Source: Allobrachymonas chironomi DSM 19884 (GTDB lineage Bacteria > Pseudomonadota > Gammaproteobacteria > Burkholderiales > Burkholderiaceae_C). From it: 64,000 nucleotides of DNA. The position numbers and the translations under genes were made by a program. The first letter of the stretch is position 1; the number at the start of each line of letters is the position of its first letter. Below the pieces are notes generated by a model. It had not been told where the DNA came from. It was given only the letters and a program-made list of their open reading frames with translations, and did no database searches. Of the stretch, positions 1 to 8,076 are shown one piece after another. The stretch covers positions 124,001 through 188,000 of the forward strand of contig NZ_KB894766.1 in assembly GCF_000374625.1 (NCBI RefSeq), given 5' to 3'.

Positions 1-708
1 GCGGCCGCTCCAGCGCTCGTAGGCCGAATGCACCGTGTTGCCATCGCCATTCTTGTAGTTGCCCGACGTGGTGTAGTTGCCGGTACCGCGCAGATAAAAG
101 TCCGGCGTGGCGTACTGCAGGTCGCCCAGGATGTCACGGCGGCCAAAGGCACCCACGGTGGCGCTCGCATTGCCGGTCAACTCGGGCCGGGTCGGGCGAT
201 CCCCCCGGTCGCGCTCGAACAACACGGTGCCGGCCACGTTGCCGGGGCCATGGATCACGGTTTGCGGACCCTTGAGCACGGTCAGGCGGTCATAGGCATC
301 GGGAAACACATAGGCGGTGGGAGGGTCCATGCGGCCACCGCAGCCACCCAGAATCTGCTCGCCATCGAGCAACACGTTCAGCCGCGATCCGGCCATGCCG
401 CGCAGCACCGGGTCGCCATCGGTACCGCCCTTGCGGATCACCGAGAAGCCGGGAATGGTCTTGAGGATGTCGGCACCGTCCTGGGCCGGAATCGGCTGGC
501 GCGCCTGGCGCGGATCGGTGACGACCGTCAGCGGCTGGCCGGAGCCGGTACCGGCACCGGTCACGACAACGCGATAAGTGGCATCGTCGCTGGCAGGGGC
601 GGCAGCAGCTTCGGGCGTCTGCGCCAGCAGGGCAACAGGCCAGGCCAGAACGGCCAGGGCAACAGGGGTCAGGACAGGCACCGGGAGGTGCGAAAAACGG
701 GTACGCAT
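1..708 (-). CDS. TonB-dependent copper receptor (OprC/NosA type), C-terminal part outside window
   Basis: Outer-membrane receptor expected to import copper using TonB energy. The frame starts at an ATG at 706-708, preceded by a GGAAAG ribosome site, and stays open to the left edge, giving about 236 N-terminal residues. A signal peptide (about residues 1-30) is followed by a TonB plug domain. The segments CGGRMDPPTAYVFP and LKGPQTVIHGPGN are typical of the OprC/NosA copper receptor subfamily and not of siderophore receptors. In denitrifiers NosA supplies copper for N2O reductase; whether that applies here is inference. The beta-barrel lies outside the window. The gene upstream on the same strand is a DUF2946 gene, a common partner of such receptors. 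Confidence 0.85.
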   Translation of the reverse strand, partial: MRTRFSHLPVPVLTPVALAVLAWPVALLAQTPEAAAAPASDDATYRVVVTGAGTGSGQPLTVVTDPRQARQPIPAQDGADILKTIPGFSVIRKGGTDGDPVLRGMAGSRLNVLLDGEQILGGCGGRMDPPTAYVFPDAYDRLTVLKGPQTVIHGPGNVAGTVLFERDRGDRPTRPELTGNASATVGAFGRRDILGDLQYATPDFYLRGTGNYTTSGNYKNGDGNTVHSAYERWSGR

Positions 709-854
709 GATAGAACTTTCCAGAAACGCGCGCCGCCCCGGAGGGGAAAATGGCACGCAACAGCCAGGCAAGCCACGCTGGCGGCAGTCGCCGTCAGGCA
801 GACGCGGGCAGCATTCGCCACGCGTCACGCGGATTGCAGATCAGGGAGCAGGTT

Positions 855-1292
855 TCAGGAAAGCGCGGGAGGCGCGCGCGCCAGCGGCAGCGCCCAGGGC
901 TGGTGACCGGCCAGCCGGTCCGGTGCCACGGCTTGCAGCTGGCGTACCAGCCACAGCACCGGGACCGGCAGTACGCTATCGACCTCCGGCAGCGCCACCA
1001 TGGCGGCAGCGGCGCACAAGGCACAGTAGGGCGGTACCACGCCGGGGTCTGGCGTATCGCCATCGTCCGGCGCATTGCCGCCTCAGTCGGGCATCGGCAG
1101 ATAGACCATGCCATCGGCCGTACACACCTCCAGCATCGCCTCGGGCGTGGGGGCCAGCGCCATGCGGGTCTGGTGGCCGGCGCTTTGCACGCCCATGCCG
1201 ACATGCCACAGCAGCGCCAGCATGGCCAGCAGCCATGCCAGACGGGATCGGACCGGGAAGGGGCGATTCTGCTGTCGCATGGCGCGCATCAT
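855..1292 (-). pseudogene. DUF2946-type protein gene interrupted by an in-frame TGA
   Basis: One reading frame continues from the ATG at 1290-1292 to a stop at 855, but a TGA at 1083-1085 cuts it after about 69 residues. The first half has a basic N-terminus, a hydrophobic segment (AWLLAMLALL) and the block LEVCTADGMVYLP. The second half, same frame, has VVPPYCALC and a hydrophobic stretch. Both halves together resemble DUF2946 proteins, small predicted membrane or periplasmic proteins often found beside copper TonB receptors; their function is unknown to me. The second half has no convincing start of its own. Likely a nonsense mutation or a sequencing error. Extra in-frame starts lie at 1289 and 1280, so the exact N-terminus is uncertain. 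Confidence 0.6.
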
Positions 1293-1396
1293 ACGCAAGA
1301 CACATGCTGTTGCAAGCTCTGCAGCGTCTCAATTGCAAAAAACATGATATGAATCAAGGTTTGCTGCGCTTGCCGCGTCACAGCGCCGGTCCGGAC

Positions 1397-1422
1397 AAAA
1401 AAAGGGAGGCCTCAGGCCTCCC
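1397..1422 (-). terminator. Rho-independent terminator after purH
   Basis: A perfect 8-bp stem GGGAGGCC/GGCCTCCC (1404-1411 and 1415-1422, loop TCA) is flanked on the plus strand by an A-run at 1397-1403. On the minus strand this is a stem followed by seven T, placed about 40 bases after the purH stop codon. Confidence 0.85.
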
Positions 1423-1463
1423 CTCTCCTTGCTGCTGCCCTGGGCAGCAGTCAGGCCATCACA

Positions 1464-3053
1464 TCAGTGACGGAAATGGCGCACGCCACTGAACACCATG
1501 GCCACGCCACGCTCGTTGGCAGCGTCGATCACCTCCTGGTCACGCATCGAGCCGCCCGGCTGGATCACGCAGGTGGCACCGTGGTCAATCACCACGTCCA
1601 GACCGTCGCGGAACGGGAAGAAGGCATCGCTGGCCACCACCGTGCCTTCCAGGCTCAGGCCGGCCGCTTCGGCCTTGATGGAGGCGATGCGGGCAGAATC
1701 CAGGCGGCTCATCTGGCCGGCACCCACGCCCATGGTCATGCCGTCCTTGCAGAACACGATGGCATTGCTCTTGACGAACTGCGCCACCTTCCAGGCAAAC
1801 AGCAGGTCCTGTACCTGCTGCTCGGTCGGCTGCAGCGTGGTCACCATCTTGATATCTTCGCGCTGCAGCTCATGGTTATCAGCGGTCTGCAGCAGCATGC
1901 CGCCACCCACGCGCTTGGCCTCGATCGAGTTGGCCACGCGGCGCGCGCCTTGCGGCAGCGCAATCTTCATCAGGCGCACATTGGTCTTGGGCTTGAACAC
2001 CTCCAGCGCTTCCTCGGTGAAATCGGGCGCCATCAGCACTTCCACGAACTGCTTGACGATCAGCTCGGCAGCGGCCTTGTCCAACGTGCGGTTGAGCGCG
2101 ATGATGCCGCCAAAGGCGCTGGTCGGGTCGGTCTTGAAGGCCTTGCCGTAGGCTTCGGCGGCATCGGCACCAATCGCCACGCCGCAGGGGTTGGCGTGCT
2201 TGACGATGACGCAGGCCGGCTCGTCGAACTGCTTGACGCATTCCCACGCTGCATCGGCATCGGCAATGTTGTTGTAGCTCAGTTCCTTGCCCTGCAGCTG
2301 CTCGCCAGTCACGATGCAGCCGGCTGTCGGGTACAGGTCACGGTACCAGGCCGCCTGCTGGTGGCTGTTCTCGCCATAGCGCAGGTCCTGCAGCTTGACG
2401 AACATGCCGTTGCTCTGGCCCGGGAACAGGCTGCGCTCTGGCGTGGCATCCACGGCTGCTTCGTCAAAGGTGATGGAAGACAGGTAGTCGCTGATGGCAC
2501 CGTCGTACTGGGCAATGCGGTTGAATGCCGCCACCGACAGCGCAAAACGGGTCGCCAGGCTGACCTTGCCGGTCGCCTTCAGGTCCTGCACCACCTGTGC
2601 GTACTGGCTGGCGTCGGTCAGCACCGCCACGTCCTTCCAGTTCTTGGCAGCCGAGCGCACCATGGCCGGGCCACCGATATCGATGTTCTCGATCGCATCG
2701 GCCAGCGTACAGCCCGGCTTGGCCACGGTGGCCTCGAACGGATACAGGTTCACGCACAGGATGTCGATGGTCGGAATGTCGTGCTGCTGCAGGGCCGCCA
2801 TGTGCTCCGGCAGGTCACGGCGCGCCAGCAGGCCGCCATGCACCTTGGGATGCAGCGTCTTGACGCGGCCATCCAGCATTTCCGGGAAGCCGGTGTGGTC
2901 GGCCACCTCGGTCACGGGCAGGCCGTTATCGGCCAGCAGCTTGGCCGTCCCGCCGGTGGACAGCAGCTTCACGCCCAGCGCGTTCAGCTCCTTGGCCAGT
3001 TCAACAATGCCGGTCTTGTCCGATACGGACAGCAGTGCGGTCAGGGTAGTCAT
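1464..3053 (-). CDS. purH: Bifunctional AICAR transformylase / IMP cyclohydrolase PurH
   Basis: Catalyses the last two steps of de novo IMP synthesis: formylation of AICAR with 10-formyl-THF, then ring closure. The protein is 529 residues, the normal length. The MGS-like cyclohydrolase domain is N-terminal (starts [15 protein letters not shown]) and the transformylase domain C-terminal, with the conserved KHANPCGVA motif. I chose the ATG at 3053 over an in-frame upstream start at 3119 because homologues begin at this point. It follows dusB and fis on the same strand, an order conserved in betaproteobacteria, and ends in a clear terminator. Confidence 0.97.
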   Translation of the reverse strand: MTTLTALLSVSDKTGIVELAKELNALGVKLLSTGGTAKLLADNGLPVTEVADHTGFPEMLDGRVKTLHPKVHGGLLARRDLPEHMAALQQHDIPTIDILCVNLYPFEATVAKPGCTLADAIENIDIGGPAMVRSAAKNWKDVAVLTDASQYAQVVQDLKATGKVSLATRFALSVAAFNRIAQYDGAISDYLSSITFDEAAVDATPERSLFPGQSNGMFVKLQDLRYGENSHQQAAWYRDLYPTAGCIVTGEQLQGKELSYNNIADADAAWECVKQFDEPACVIVKHANPCGVAIGADAAEAYGKAFKTDPTSAFGGIIALNRTLDKAAAELIVKQFVEVLMAPDFTEEALEVFKPKTNVRLMKIALPQGARRVANSIEAKRVGGGMLLQTADNHELQREDIKMVTTLQPTEQQVQDLLFAWKVAQFVKSNAIVFCKDGMTMGVGAGQMSRLDSARIASIKAEAAGLSLEGTVVASDAFFPFRDGLDVVIDHGATCVIQPGGSMRDQEVIDAANERGVAMVFSGVRHFRH

Positions 3054-3099
3054 GTGTTGTTCCTTGTTGTCGTGAATGACGGTTAGAAGAAAGAGGCGT

Positions 3100-3351
3100 T
3101 CAGCCGCGCGGACCGGCATCCAGCATGCCGTGCTCCACCAGCTTCTTGCGCAGGGTATTGCGGTTCAGGCCCAGCCACTGGGCCGCCTTGCTCTGGTTGT
3201 TGCGGGTCTGCTCCATCACCAGCTCCAGCAGCGGCTTTTCCACGGTGCGCAGCAGCATCTCGTACATGTTGTTGGGTTCCTGCCCCTGCAGGTCATCCAG
3301 GTACTGGTGCAGATTACCCCGCACACAGGCTTCCAGTTTGTCGTGTCCCAT
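3100..3351 (-). CDS. fis: Fis family nucleoid/DNA-binding protein
   Basis: Small DNA-binding protein of 83 residues. The C-terminal half carries the Fis helix-turn-helix ([19 protein letters not shown]), the same fold as the C-terminal domain of NtrC-type activators. The N-terminal part is shorter than in E. coli Fis (98 residues), as is usual in betaproteobacteria. It lies 36 bases after dusB and 46 bases before purH on the same strand, so dusB-fis-purH probably form one transcript. Fis proteins bend DNA and modulate stable-RNA and other promoters with growth phase; the specific targets here are not visible. Confidence 0.93.
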   Translation of the reverse strand: MGHDKLEACVRGNLHQYLDDLQGQEPNNMYEMLLRTVEKPLLELVMEQTRNNQSKAAQWLGLNRNTLRKKLVEHGMLDAGPRG

Positions 3352-3387
3352 GAATCCCTTTGTTCGATTGTCTATTTTTTATGCAGA

Positions 3388-4434
3388 TTATGCCGCCTGC
3401 CGCCAATTTTCGGCAGTCCGTCCGGCATCGGACTTGATGCAGGGCAAGCGTTCATGCGATTGCTCCAGCGTGCGGAAATAGCCCTCCACCAGCTCGGACT
3501 GCAGCTGTGCGTCCTCGACCTGGTTGATCTGCTGACGGAACGCCTCCGCTCCCGGCAGACCGGCCAGGTACCAGCCGATGTGCTTGCGCGCGCTGCGCAC
3601 GCCGGAAAACTCGCCATGCAGCGCATGGTGGTCCTGCAGATGCTGCAACAGCGCCTCGCGCACCTCGGCCACGCGCGGTGCCGCCAGCTGTTCGCCCGTC
3701 GCCAGATAATGCGCGATCTCGCGGAACAGCCAGGGACGACCCATCGCCGCACGGCCCACCATCAGCGCATCGGCACCGGTCTGTGCCAGCACGGCGGCGG
3801 CCTTTTCCGGGCTGTCGATGTCGCCATTGGCCACCACCGGAATGCCCAGCTCGGCCTTGATGGCCGCCATGGTCTCGTACTCGGCCGCGCCCTTGTAGCC
3901 CTGCTCGCGCGTGCGGCCATGCACGGTCAGCATGGCGATGCCGGCCTGCTCGGCCTGACGCGCCAGCTGCGGCGCATTGCGCCGGTCCGCGGCCCAGCCG
4001 GTGCGCATTTTCAGCGTCACCGGCACCTGCCGGGGCGCACAGGCCTGCACCACCGCCTCGATGATCTGCAACGCCAGCGTCTCGTTCTGCATCAGCGCCG
4101 AACCGGCCCACTTGTTGCACACCTTCTTCGCCGGGCAGCCCATGTTGATGTCGATGATCTGCGCGCCACGATCGATGTTGTAGCGCGCCGCATCGGCCAT
4201 TTCCTGCGGATCGACACCGGCGATCTGCACGGCGATCGGACCCGGTTCGCCCTCGTGGTTGGCGCGGCGCGAGGTCTTGAGGCTTTTCCACAAATCCTTG
4301 CGCGAGGTCACCATTTCGCTCACCGCATAACCGGCGCCAAAGCGACGGCACAGCTGCCGGAACGGCCGGTCCGTCACCCCCGCCATGGGAGCAACGAACA
4401 GCTGGTTCGGCAAGGTGAACTGGGCAATCTGCAT
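3388..4434 (-). CDS. dusB: tRNA-dihydrouridine synthase B
   Basis: FMN enzyme that reduces uridine to dihydrouridine in the tRNA D-loop. The 348-residue protein starts MQIAQFTLPNQLFVAPMAGVTD, the standard N-terminus of the TIM-barrel domain. It contains INMGCPAKKVCNKWAGSAL with the catalytic cysteine region, the HGRTREQGYKG phosphate/FMN segment and GDIDSPEKA. An open frame continues upstream to 5007, but it runs through a divergently encoded membrane protein and is not part of the gene. First gene of the dusB-fis-purH group; the intergenic gap to the divergent YqaA-type gene is 81 bases. Confidence 0.96.
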   Translation of the reverse strand: MQIAQFTLPNQLFVAPMAGVTDRPFRQLCRRFGAGYAVSEMVTSRKDLWKSLKTSRRANHEGEPGPIAVQIAGVDPQEMADAARYNIDRGAQIIDINMGCPAKKVCNKWAGSALMQNETLALQIIEAVVQACAPRQVPVTLKMRTGWAADRRNAPQLARQAEQAGIAMLTVHGRTREQGYKGAAEYETMAAIKAELGIPVVANGDIDSPEKAAAVLAQTGADALMVGRAAMGRPWLFREIAHYLATGEQLAAPRVAEVREALLQHLQDHHALHGEFSGVRSARKHIGWYLAGLPGAEAFRQQINQVEDAQLQSELVEGYFRTLEQSHERLPCIKSDAGRTAENWRQAA

Positions 4435-4474
4435 GGGTCGGGTCTGCAACGGAAAAAAACCAACGATTCTATCG

Positions 4475-4507
4475 TGCACAATTTTTATGCACAAGCCTGC
4501 GTATACT
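4475..4507 (+). promoter_or_regulatory. Possible promoter/operator between dusB and YqaA-type gene
   Basis: The 81-base divergent gap holds a direct repeat TGCACA at 4475-4480 and 4488-4493 and a TATACT hexamer at 4502-4507, which could serve as a -10 for the plus-strand gene. No good -35 is seen. Weak call. Confidence 0.3.
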
Positions 4508-4515
4508 TGCGCGCC

Positions 4516-5010
4516 ATGGAATCCTTCTTTCAAGCGATGATGGCCGCGCTGTCGCTGCCGCAATACGGGTTGAGCACGGTATTCGTCGTGGCCTTCGTGT
4601 CGGCCACGCTGCTGCCCATGGGGTCGGAGCCCGCGGTATTCGGCCTGATCGAACTCAACCCCGCGCTGTTCTGGCCAACGATTCTGGTTGCCACGGTCGG
4701 CAACACCCTGGGCGGCGCGCTCAACTGGTGGATCGGCCTGGGCACGCACAAGGCGGTGGACAAGGCACGCCAGGACAAGACCCACCTGCGCGCCCTGGAG
4801 TGGCTGGAACGGCTTGGCCCCAAGGCCTGTGTGCTGGCCTGGCTGCCGATCATCGGTGATCCGCTCTGTGCCGTGGCCGGCTGGCTGCGCCTGCCCTTCT
4901 GGCCCTGTCTGGGCTGGATGGCGCTGGGCAAGTTCCTGCGTTACCTGACCATGACCGGGCTGCTGTTGTGGGCGGTGCCGGACAGCTGGATCGCGCGCGT
5001 GCTGCACTGA
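4516..5010 (+). CDS. YqaA/DedA-like (SNARE-associated fold) inner-membrane protein
   Basis: Predicted polytopic membrane protein of 164 residues, with several hydrophobic segments (about 20-40, 50-70, 105-125 and 135-155). The pattern PMGSEPAVFGL, then GNTLGGALNWWIG and GDPLCAVAGWLRLPF, matches the YqaA branch of the VTT/DedA family, whose glycine- and proline-rich re-entrant loops are thought to act in lipid or solute translocation. The exact substrate is unknown. The ATG at 4516 is the only start that gives the family N-terminus. Divergent from dusB and followed by a hairpin terminator shared with the convergent lipoprotein gene. Confidence 0.85.
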   Translation: MESFFQAMMAALSLPQYGLSTVFVVAFVSATLLPMGSEPAVFGLIELNPALFWPTILVATVGNTLGGALNWWIGLGTHKAVDKARQDKTHLRALEWLERLGPKACVLAWLPIIGDPLCAVAGWLRLPFWPCLGWMALGKFLRYLTMTGLLLWAVPDSWIARVLH

Positions 5011-5035
5011 TTTTCCGGCTGCCGCAGCCCCAAAA

Positions 5036-5063
5036 GCAATGGCACCCCGCAGGGTGCCATTGC
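5036..5063. terminator. Bidirectional hairpin between convergent genes
   Basis: Perfect 12-bp stem GCAATGGCACCC/GGGTGCCATTGC (5036-5047, 5052-5063) with loop CGCA, lying between the stops of the plus-strand membrane gene and the minus-strand lipoprotein gene. A short A-run (5032-5035) precedes it on the plus strand, which favours termination on the minus strand. Confidence 0.75.
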
Positions 5064-5085
5064 CTTGTGCGGAATCGATACCCGC

Positions 5086-5310
5086 TTACTTGGTGGCTTC
5101 ACCAATGCCGTAGCCGACAGCACCGCCAATGGCAGCACCGCCCACGGTACGGCCCACGCTGCCGGAGCCCGTGGTGGCGCCGAGTACGGCACCGGTACCG
5201 GCACCAATGGTGGCCGCCTTCTGGCTACGGTTCATGTCGTCCCAGGTGGAGCAACCCACAGTGGCCAGGGAAGCTGCCGCAACAGCAGTGATGGCAATCC
5301 AGTTACGCAT
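5086..5310 (-). CDS. Glycine-zipper outer-membrane lipoprotein (OsmB-like)
   Basis: Small envelope lipoprotein of 74 residues. The N-terminus is a lipoprotein signal ending in TVGC, so Cys20 is the predicted lipidated residue after cleavage. The rest is a glycine-zipper segment (GAGTGAVLGATTG, then GGAAIGGAVGYGIG) as in OsmB and related small lipoproteins. Function is unknown; homologues are often induced by osmotic or envelope stress. The ATG at 5310 has a strong AAGGAG ribosome site. It stands alone, converging on the YqaA-type gene. Confidence 0.88.
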   Translation of the reverse strand: MRNWIAITAVAAASLATVGCSTWDDMNRSQKAATIGAGTGAVLGATTGSGSVGRTVGGAAIGGAVGYGIGEATK

Positions 5311-5421
5311 AGTGTTCTCCTTGCTAGATGACACTGCCCAGACTTCAGGCAGTTGTCGCCATGCTACTGCCGTCCTTGCGCAGGCAGCCGTTACCAGATG
5401 CAAGAGTCTGCAAGCAGGTCC

Positions 5422-6951
5422 TCATGCAGCTGCGGCCAGCAGCTGCGCCCAGTCCGCTGGCCGTGACACATCCAGCACCAGCGCCTGGGGCAATTCCCCG
5501 GCAGCCAGCGGCTGGTAGCTCGCCAGCTGGCTTTCCAGCACGGCCAGATCGGCTTCCGATGCATCCTGTCCCTGCTGCTGGCGCTGCTGCACGCGCTGGC
5601 GCAGCAGTTCCGGCGTCGCCTGCAGGCTGATGATCCGGAACGGCACATCCACGCGGGCCGCCAGTTGCTGCATCTGCGCGCGGTGCTGGCGTTGCATGAA
5701 GGTGGCATCGAGTACCACCGGATAGCCGGCCTGCAGCACCTGCTGCGCCAGCTGCTCCAGCCGGGCATAGGTCTGCTCCGAGGCCGCTTCGGTATAGATA
5801 TTGGCCTGGCCGCGGCTGCTGGCCAAGGGCGCCAGACCGAACAGGCGCTTGCGCTCGACATCGGCGCGGATGCGGATCGTGCCGGCCTGCGCCGACAGCG
5901 CCAGTGCCTGGTAGCTCTTGCCCGATCCCGACAGCCCATGCATGATCCACAGCCGTGGCGCACCCGGCTGGCTCAGGCGATCGGCCAGTTGCAGATAGGC
6001 CGTGGCTTCGGGCAGGCCCTGCAGCGCCGCCACCTTGGCGCGCACCAGCGCCCGGTACACCAGGAAATAGCGCAGCGTTTCCAGCCCCGCATAGTCGCCG
6101 GTCTGCTCCAGCCAGGTGTTGAGCACGCGCCAGGCCAGATCGGGTCGATCACGGTACAGCAGGTCCATCACCAGAAAGGCCATGTCGGCCATCACGTCCA
6201 CCCAGCGGAAGGCCGGTGCGAACTCGATGGCGTCGAACGGCACCGGCTTGCCATCCAGCAGCACCAGATTGCCCAGATGCAGATCGCCATGGCATTCGCG
6301 GATCCAGCCCTGCTCCCAGCGCTGGTGAAACAGCGGCGCCAGCCGCGCACTTTCGCGCCGCGTCCAGCGCAGCAGGCGCTGCAGCGTGGCGCGCTCGGTC
6401 GCGCCGTGCAGACGGCCACGCAGGGTGCCAAAGTTGTCGGCAGCAGCATGGCAAATCGCCAGCGGATCACCATGGGGCGCGCCGGGCTGCGAGACCTCGG
6501 CCACGGCATGCATCTGCGCCACCTGCAGCGCCAGCGCATCGAGTTGTTCCGGCTGCAGCGCATCGCGCGCCACCAGCGTGGCCAGCAGGCCGTCCTGGGC
6601 AAAGCGGCGCATCTGCACCGCGTAATCGATCACCTCGCCCGTGCCGCCCCAGACCGGCTGCTGCGGCGTGCCGGTGATCGGGATGAGGGCCTCGTACAGT
6701 TCCGGCGCGGTACGGCGGTTCAGGCGCAGTTCTTCCTCGCTGCCCTGGCGGCGCAGCGCCAGCGTGCTGTAGTCCAGAAAACCCAGGTTCAGCGGCTTGC
6801 GCAGCTTGTAGGCGCGTTCGCCAGCCAGCAAAATCCAGGAGATATGCGTCTGCAGGCATTCGACCGGTTCCTGCGGGTGCTGCAGCTGCAATTGCTGCTG
6901 CAGGCGCTCCACCATCTGTTGCGCCGTGGCCAGATCCATCTCCTGCATCAT
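5422..6951 (-). CDS. APH-like phosphotransferase / P-loop kinase fusion protein
   Basis: Two-domain protein of 509 residues. The N-terminal part (about 1-330) is an aminoglycoside-phosphotransferase-like domain with the catalytic-loop motif HGDLHLGNLVLLDG and a downstream FDAIEF acidic site. The C-terminal part is an AAA/zeta-toxin-like kinase with Walker A GLSGSGKS near residue 340. Such fusions are widespread in proteobacteria and annotated only as bifunctional phosphotransferase/ATP-binding protein; the substrate is unknown and drug resistance should not be assumed. Its ATG overlaps the stop of the upstream methyltransferase by four bases (ATGA), so the two are translationally coupled. Confidence 0.88.
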   Translation of the reverse strand: MMQEMDLATAQQMVERLQQQLQLQHPQEPVECLQTHISWILLAGERAYKLRKPLNLGFLDYSTLALRRQGSEEELRLNRRTAPELYEALIPITGTPQQPVWGGTGEVIDYAVQMRRFAQDGLLATLVARDALQPEQLDALALQVAQMHAVAEVSQPGAPHGDPLAICHAAADNFGTLRGRLHGATERATLQRLLRWTRRESARLAPLFHQRWEQGWIRECHGDLHLGNLVLLDGKPVPFDAIEFAPAFRWVDVMADMAFLVMDLLYRDRPDLAWRVLNTWLEQTGDYAGLETLRYFLVYRALVRAKVAALQGLPEATAYLQLADRLSQPGAPRLWIMHGLSGSGKSYQALALSAQAGTIRIRADVERKRLFGLAPLASSRGQANIYTEAASEQTYARLEQLAQQVLQAGYPVVLDATFMQRQHRAQMQQLAARVDVPFRIISLQATPELLRQRVQQRQQQGQDASEADLAVLESQLASYQPLAAGELPQALVLDVSRPADWAQLLAAAA

Positions 6952-7676
6952 GCGGCCTCCGGCAGGCGACGCAGCAGCGTCACGTGCATCGGGCGCACGA
7001 ACTGCGCGCCGTCCGGCCCCTGCTGCGCGGCAAACAGGGCCTGCAGCTGATCGCGGATGGCGGCATCGAAACGGCGTTCGGCATAGGTCACGTTGACCAT
7101 GCGGTTTTCGAAATCGGCAAAGTCGCGGTAGGACACCGGCACATCAAAATACACGTCCTGCACGCGCTCCCAGCCGCCACTGCTGGCGGCACGATCCAGC
7201 AACGCCTGCGCCGCAGCGCGCACTTCGCCCTCGTCATTGAACAGGCGTACCAGCTCGTTGAGCGCGCCGTCGTACACCGGCTCGGACACGTACCAGTAGC
7301 CGCCCGGGCGCAGCACGCGTCCGATCTCGGCCAGCGCCTGCTCCATCCGTTCCAGCGGCACATGGTGCAGCGACTTCAGCATGATCACCAGGTCAAAGCT
7401 GGCATCGGCAAACGGGATCTGGTGTGCGCTGGCCTCGACAAACGTCAGCCGTTCTGCCGGCGCGGCCAGGTTGGCGGCGTGCTGGATGCGGTCCACCTCC
7501 AGCCCGACCAGCTGGCTGTCCGGATAGGTCTGCAACAGGTCACGTGCCAGCCGCGCATTGCCACAGCCCAGCTCGATCACGCGCGCCGACTGCAGCGGCA
7601 CCAGTTCTTTCAGCAACTCCAGCTCATTGACCAGCTGGCGCACAGGGGTATCGGATACGGAATCGGTGGTGGACAT
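6948..7676 (-). CDS. Class I SAM-dependent methyltransferase
   Basis: Soluble methyltransferase of 242 residues, Methyltransf_11 type. Motif I is VIELGCGNARLA (about residues 33-44), followed by GLEVD and a post-motif HQIPFADASFDLVIML, then LRPGGYWYVSEP. The substrate is unknown. The ATG at 7676 is chosen because the family N-terminus starts shortly before motif I; an open frame continuing upstream to 8153 runs through the glycine riboswitch and cannot be coding. It overlaps the next gene, the APH/kinase fusion, by four bases. It is divergent from the gcv operon. Confidence 0.88.
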   Translation of the reverse strand: MSTTDSVSDTPVRQLVNELELLKELVPLQSARVIELGCGNARLARDLLQTYPDSQLVGLEVDRIQHAANLAAPAERLTFVEASAHQIPFADASFDLVIMLKSLHHVPLERMEQALAEIGRVLRPGGYWYVSEPVYDGALNELVRLFNDEGEVRAAAQALLDRAASSGGWERVQDVYFDVPVSYRDFADFENRMVNVTYAERRFDAAIRDQLQALFAAQQGPDGAQFVRPMHVTLLRRLPEAA

Positions 7677-7796
7677 GGCGGAGCCGTCAGGAGTCAAGGA
7701 ATACCCATATTCTATGGATGAATAAAACATGCTGCAGCCGGCAGCCGTTTTGCGATTCCGCGGGTAACCGGCTAGCACTTTGGCGGGGACAGTCCC

Positions 7797-7802
7797 TATA
7801 AT
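7797..7802 (+). promoter_or_regulatory. -10 element of the gcv operon promoter
   Basis: A perfect TATAAT sits 5 bases before the first base-paired stem of the glycine riboswitch, so transcription would begin almost exactly at the riboswitch. No good -35 hexamer is seen about 17 bases upstream. Confidence 0.65.
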
Positions 7803-7807
7803 CGCGC

Positions 7808-8012
7808 TTGTCAGGAGAGTGTCGCGTAACGTCATGCGTGGCCGCCGAAGGCGCAGGGTGCATTGCACGCCAGAACGCTCAGGTACCAAGGACTGACAGC
7901 CACTTTTCTGTCCGGAAAGTGTGCCCCGCTGGAGAGCGCAGCCCGGAGCTGCCACCGAAGGAGCAAGTTGCCTGCTAGGCAGTGAATCTCTCAGGTACCA
8001 GGGACAGCGGGG
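7808..8012 (+). promoter_or_regulatory. Tandem glycine riboswitch
   Basis: Two glycine aptamers lie in the leader of gcvT. Aptamer 1 is closed by 7808-7814 with 7893-7899 (TTGTCAG/CTGACAG); aptamer 2 by 7924-7930 with 8006-8012 (CCCCGCT/AGCGGGG). Each has the hallmark GGAGAG after the first stem strand, a CCGAAGG loop segment, and CTCAGGTACCA(A/G)GGAC before the closing strand. The short linker between aptamers is normal for tandem glycine switches. A hairpin at about 8022-8046 lies between the switch and the gcvT start and may be the expression platform. Binding of glycine normally turns gcv genes on. The 400-base gap 7677-8076 holds this element and the promoter, and no gene. Confidence 0.95.
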
Positions 8013-8076
8013 CCTGCCCTGCCTGCCACGGCCTGTGCCGTGCAGGTTGTCTGTCCTTTTGTGAAAGCGAAACGCC

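Noticed and set aside
1467-3086. Plus-strand open frame of 539 codons over purH
   Set aside because: Antisense shadow of purH with no recognisable domain.
5422-6951. Aminoglycoside resistance gene
   Set aside because: The APH-like domain is fused to a P-loop kinase and matches a widespread housekeeping-type fusion; nothing supports a drug substrate.
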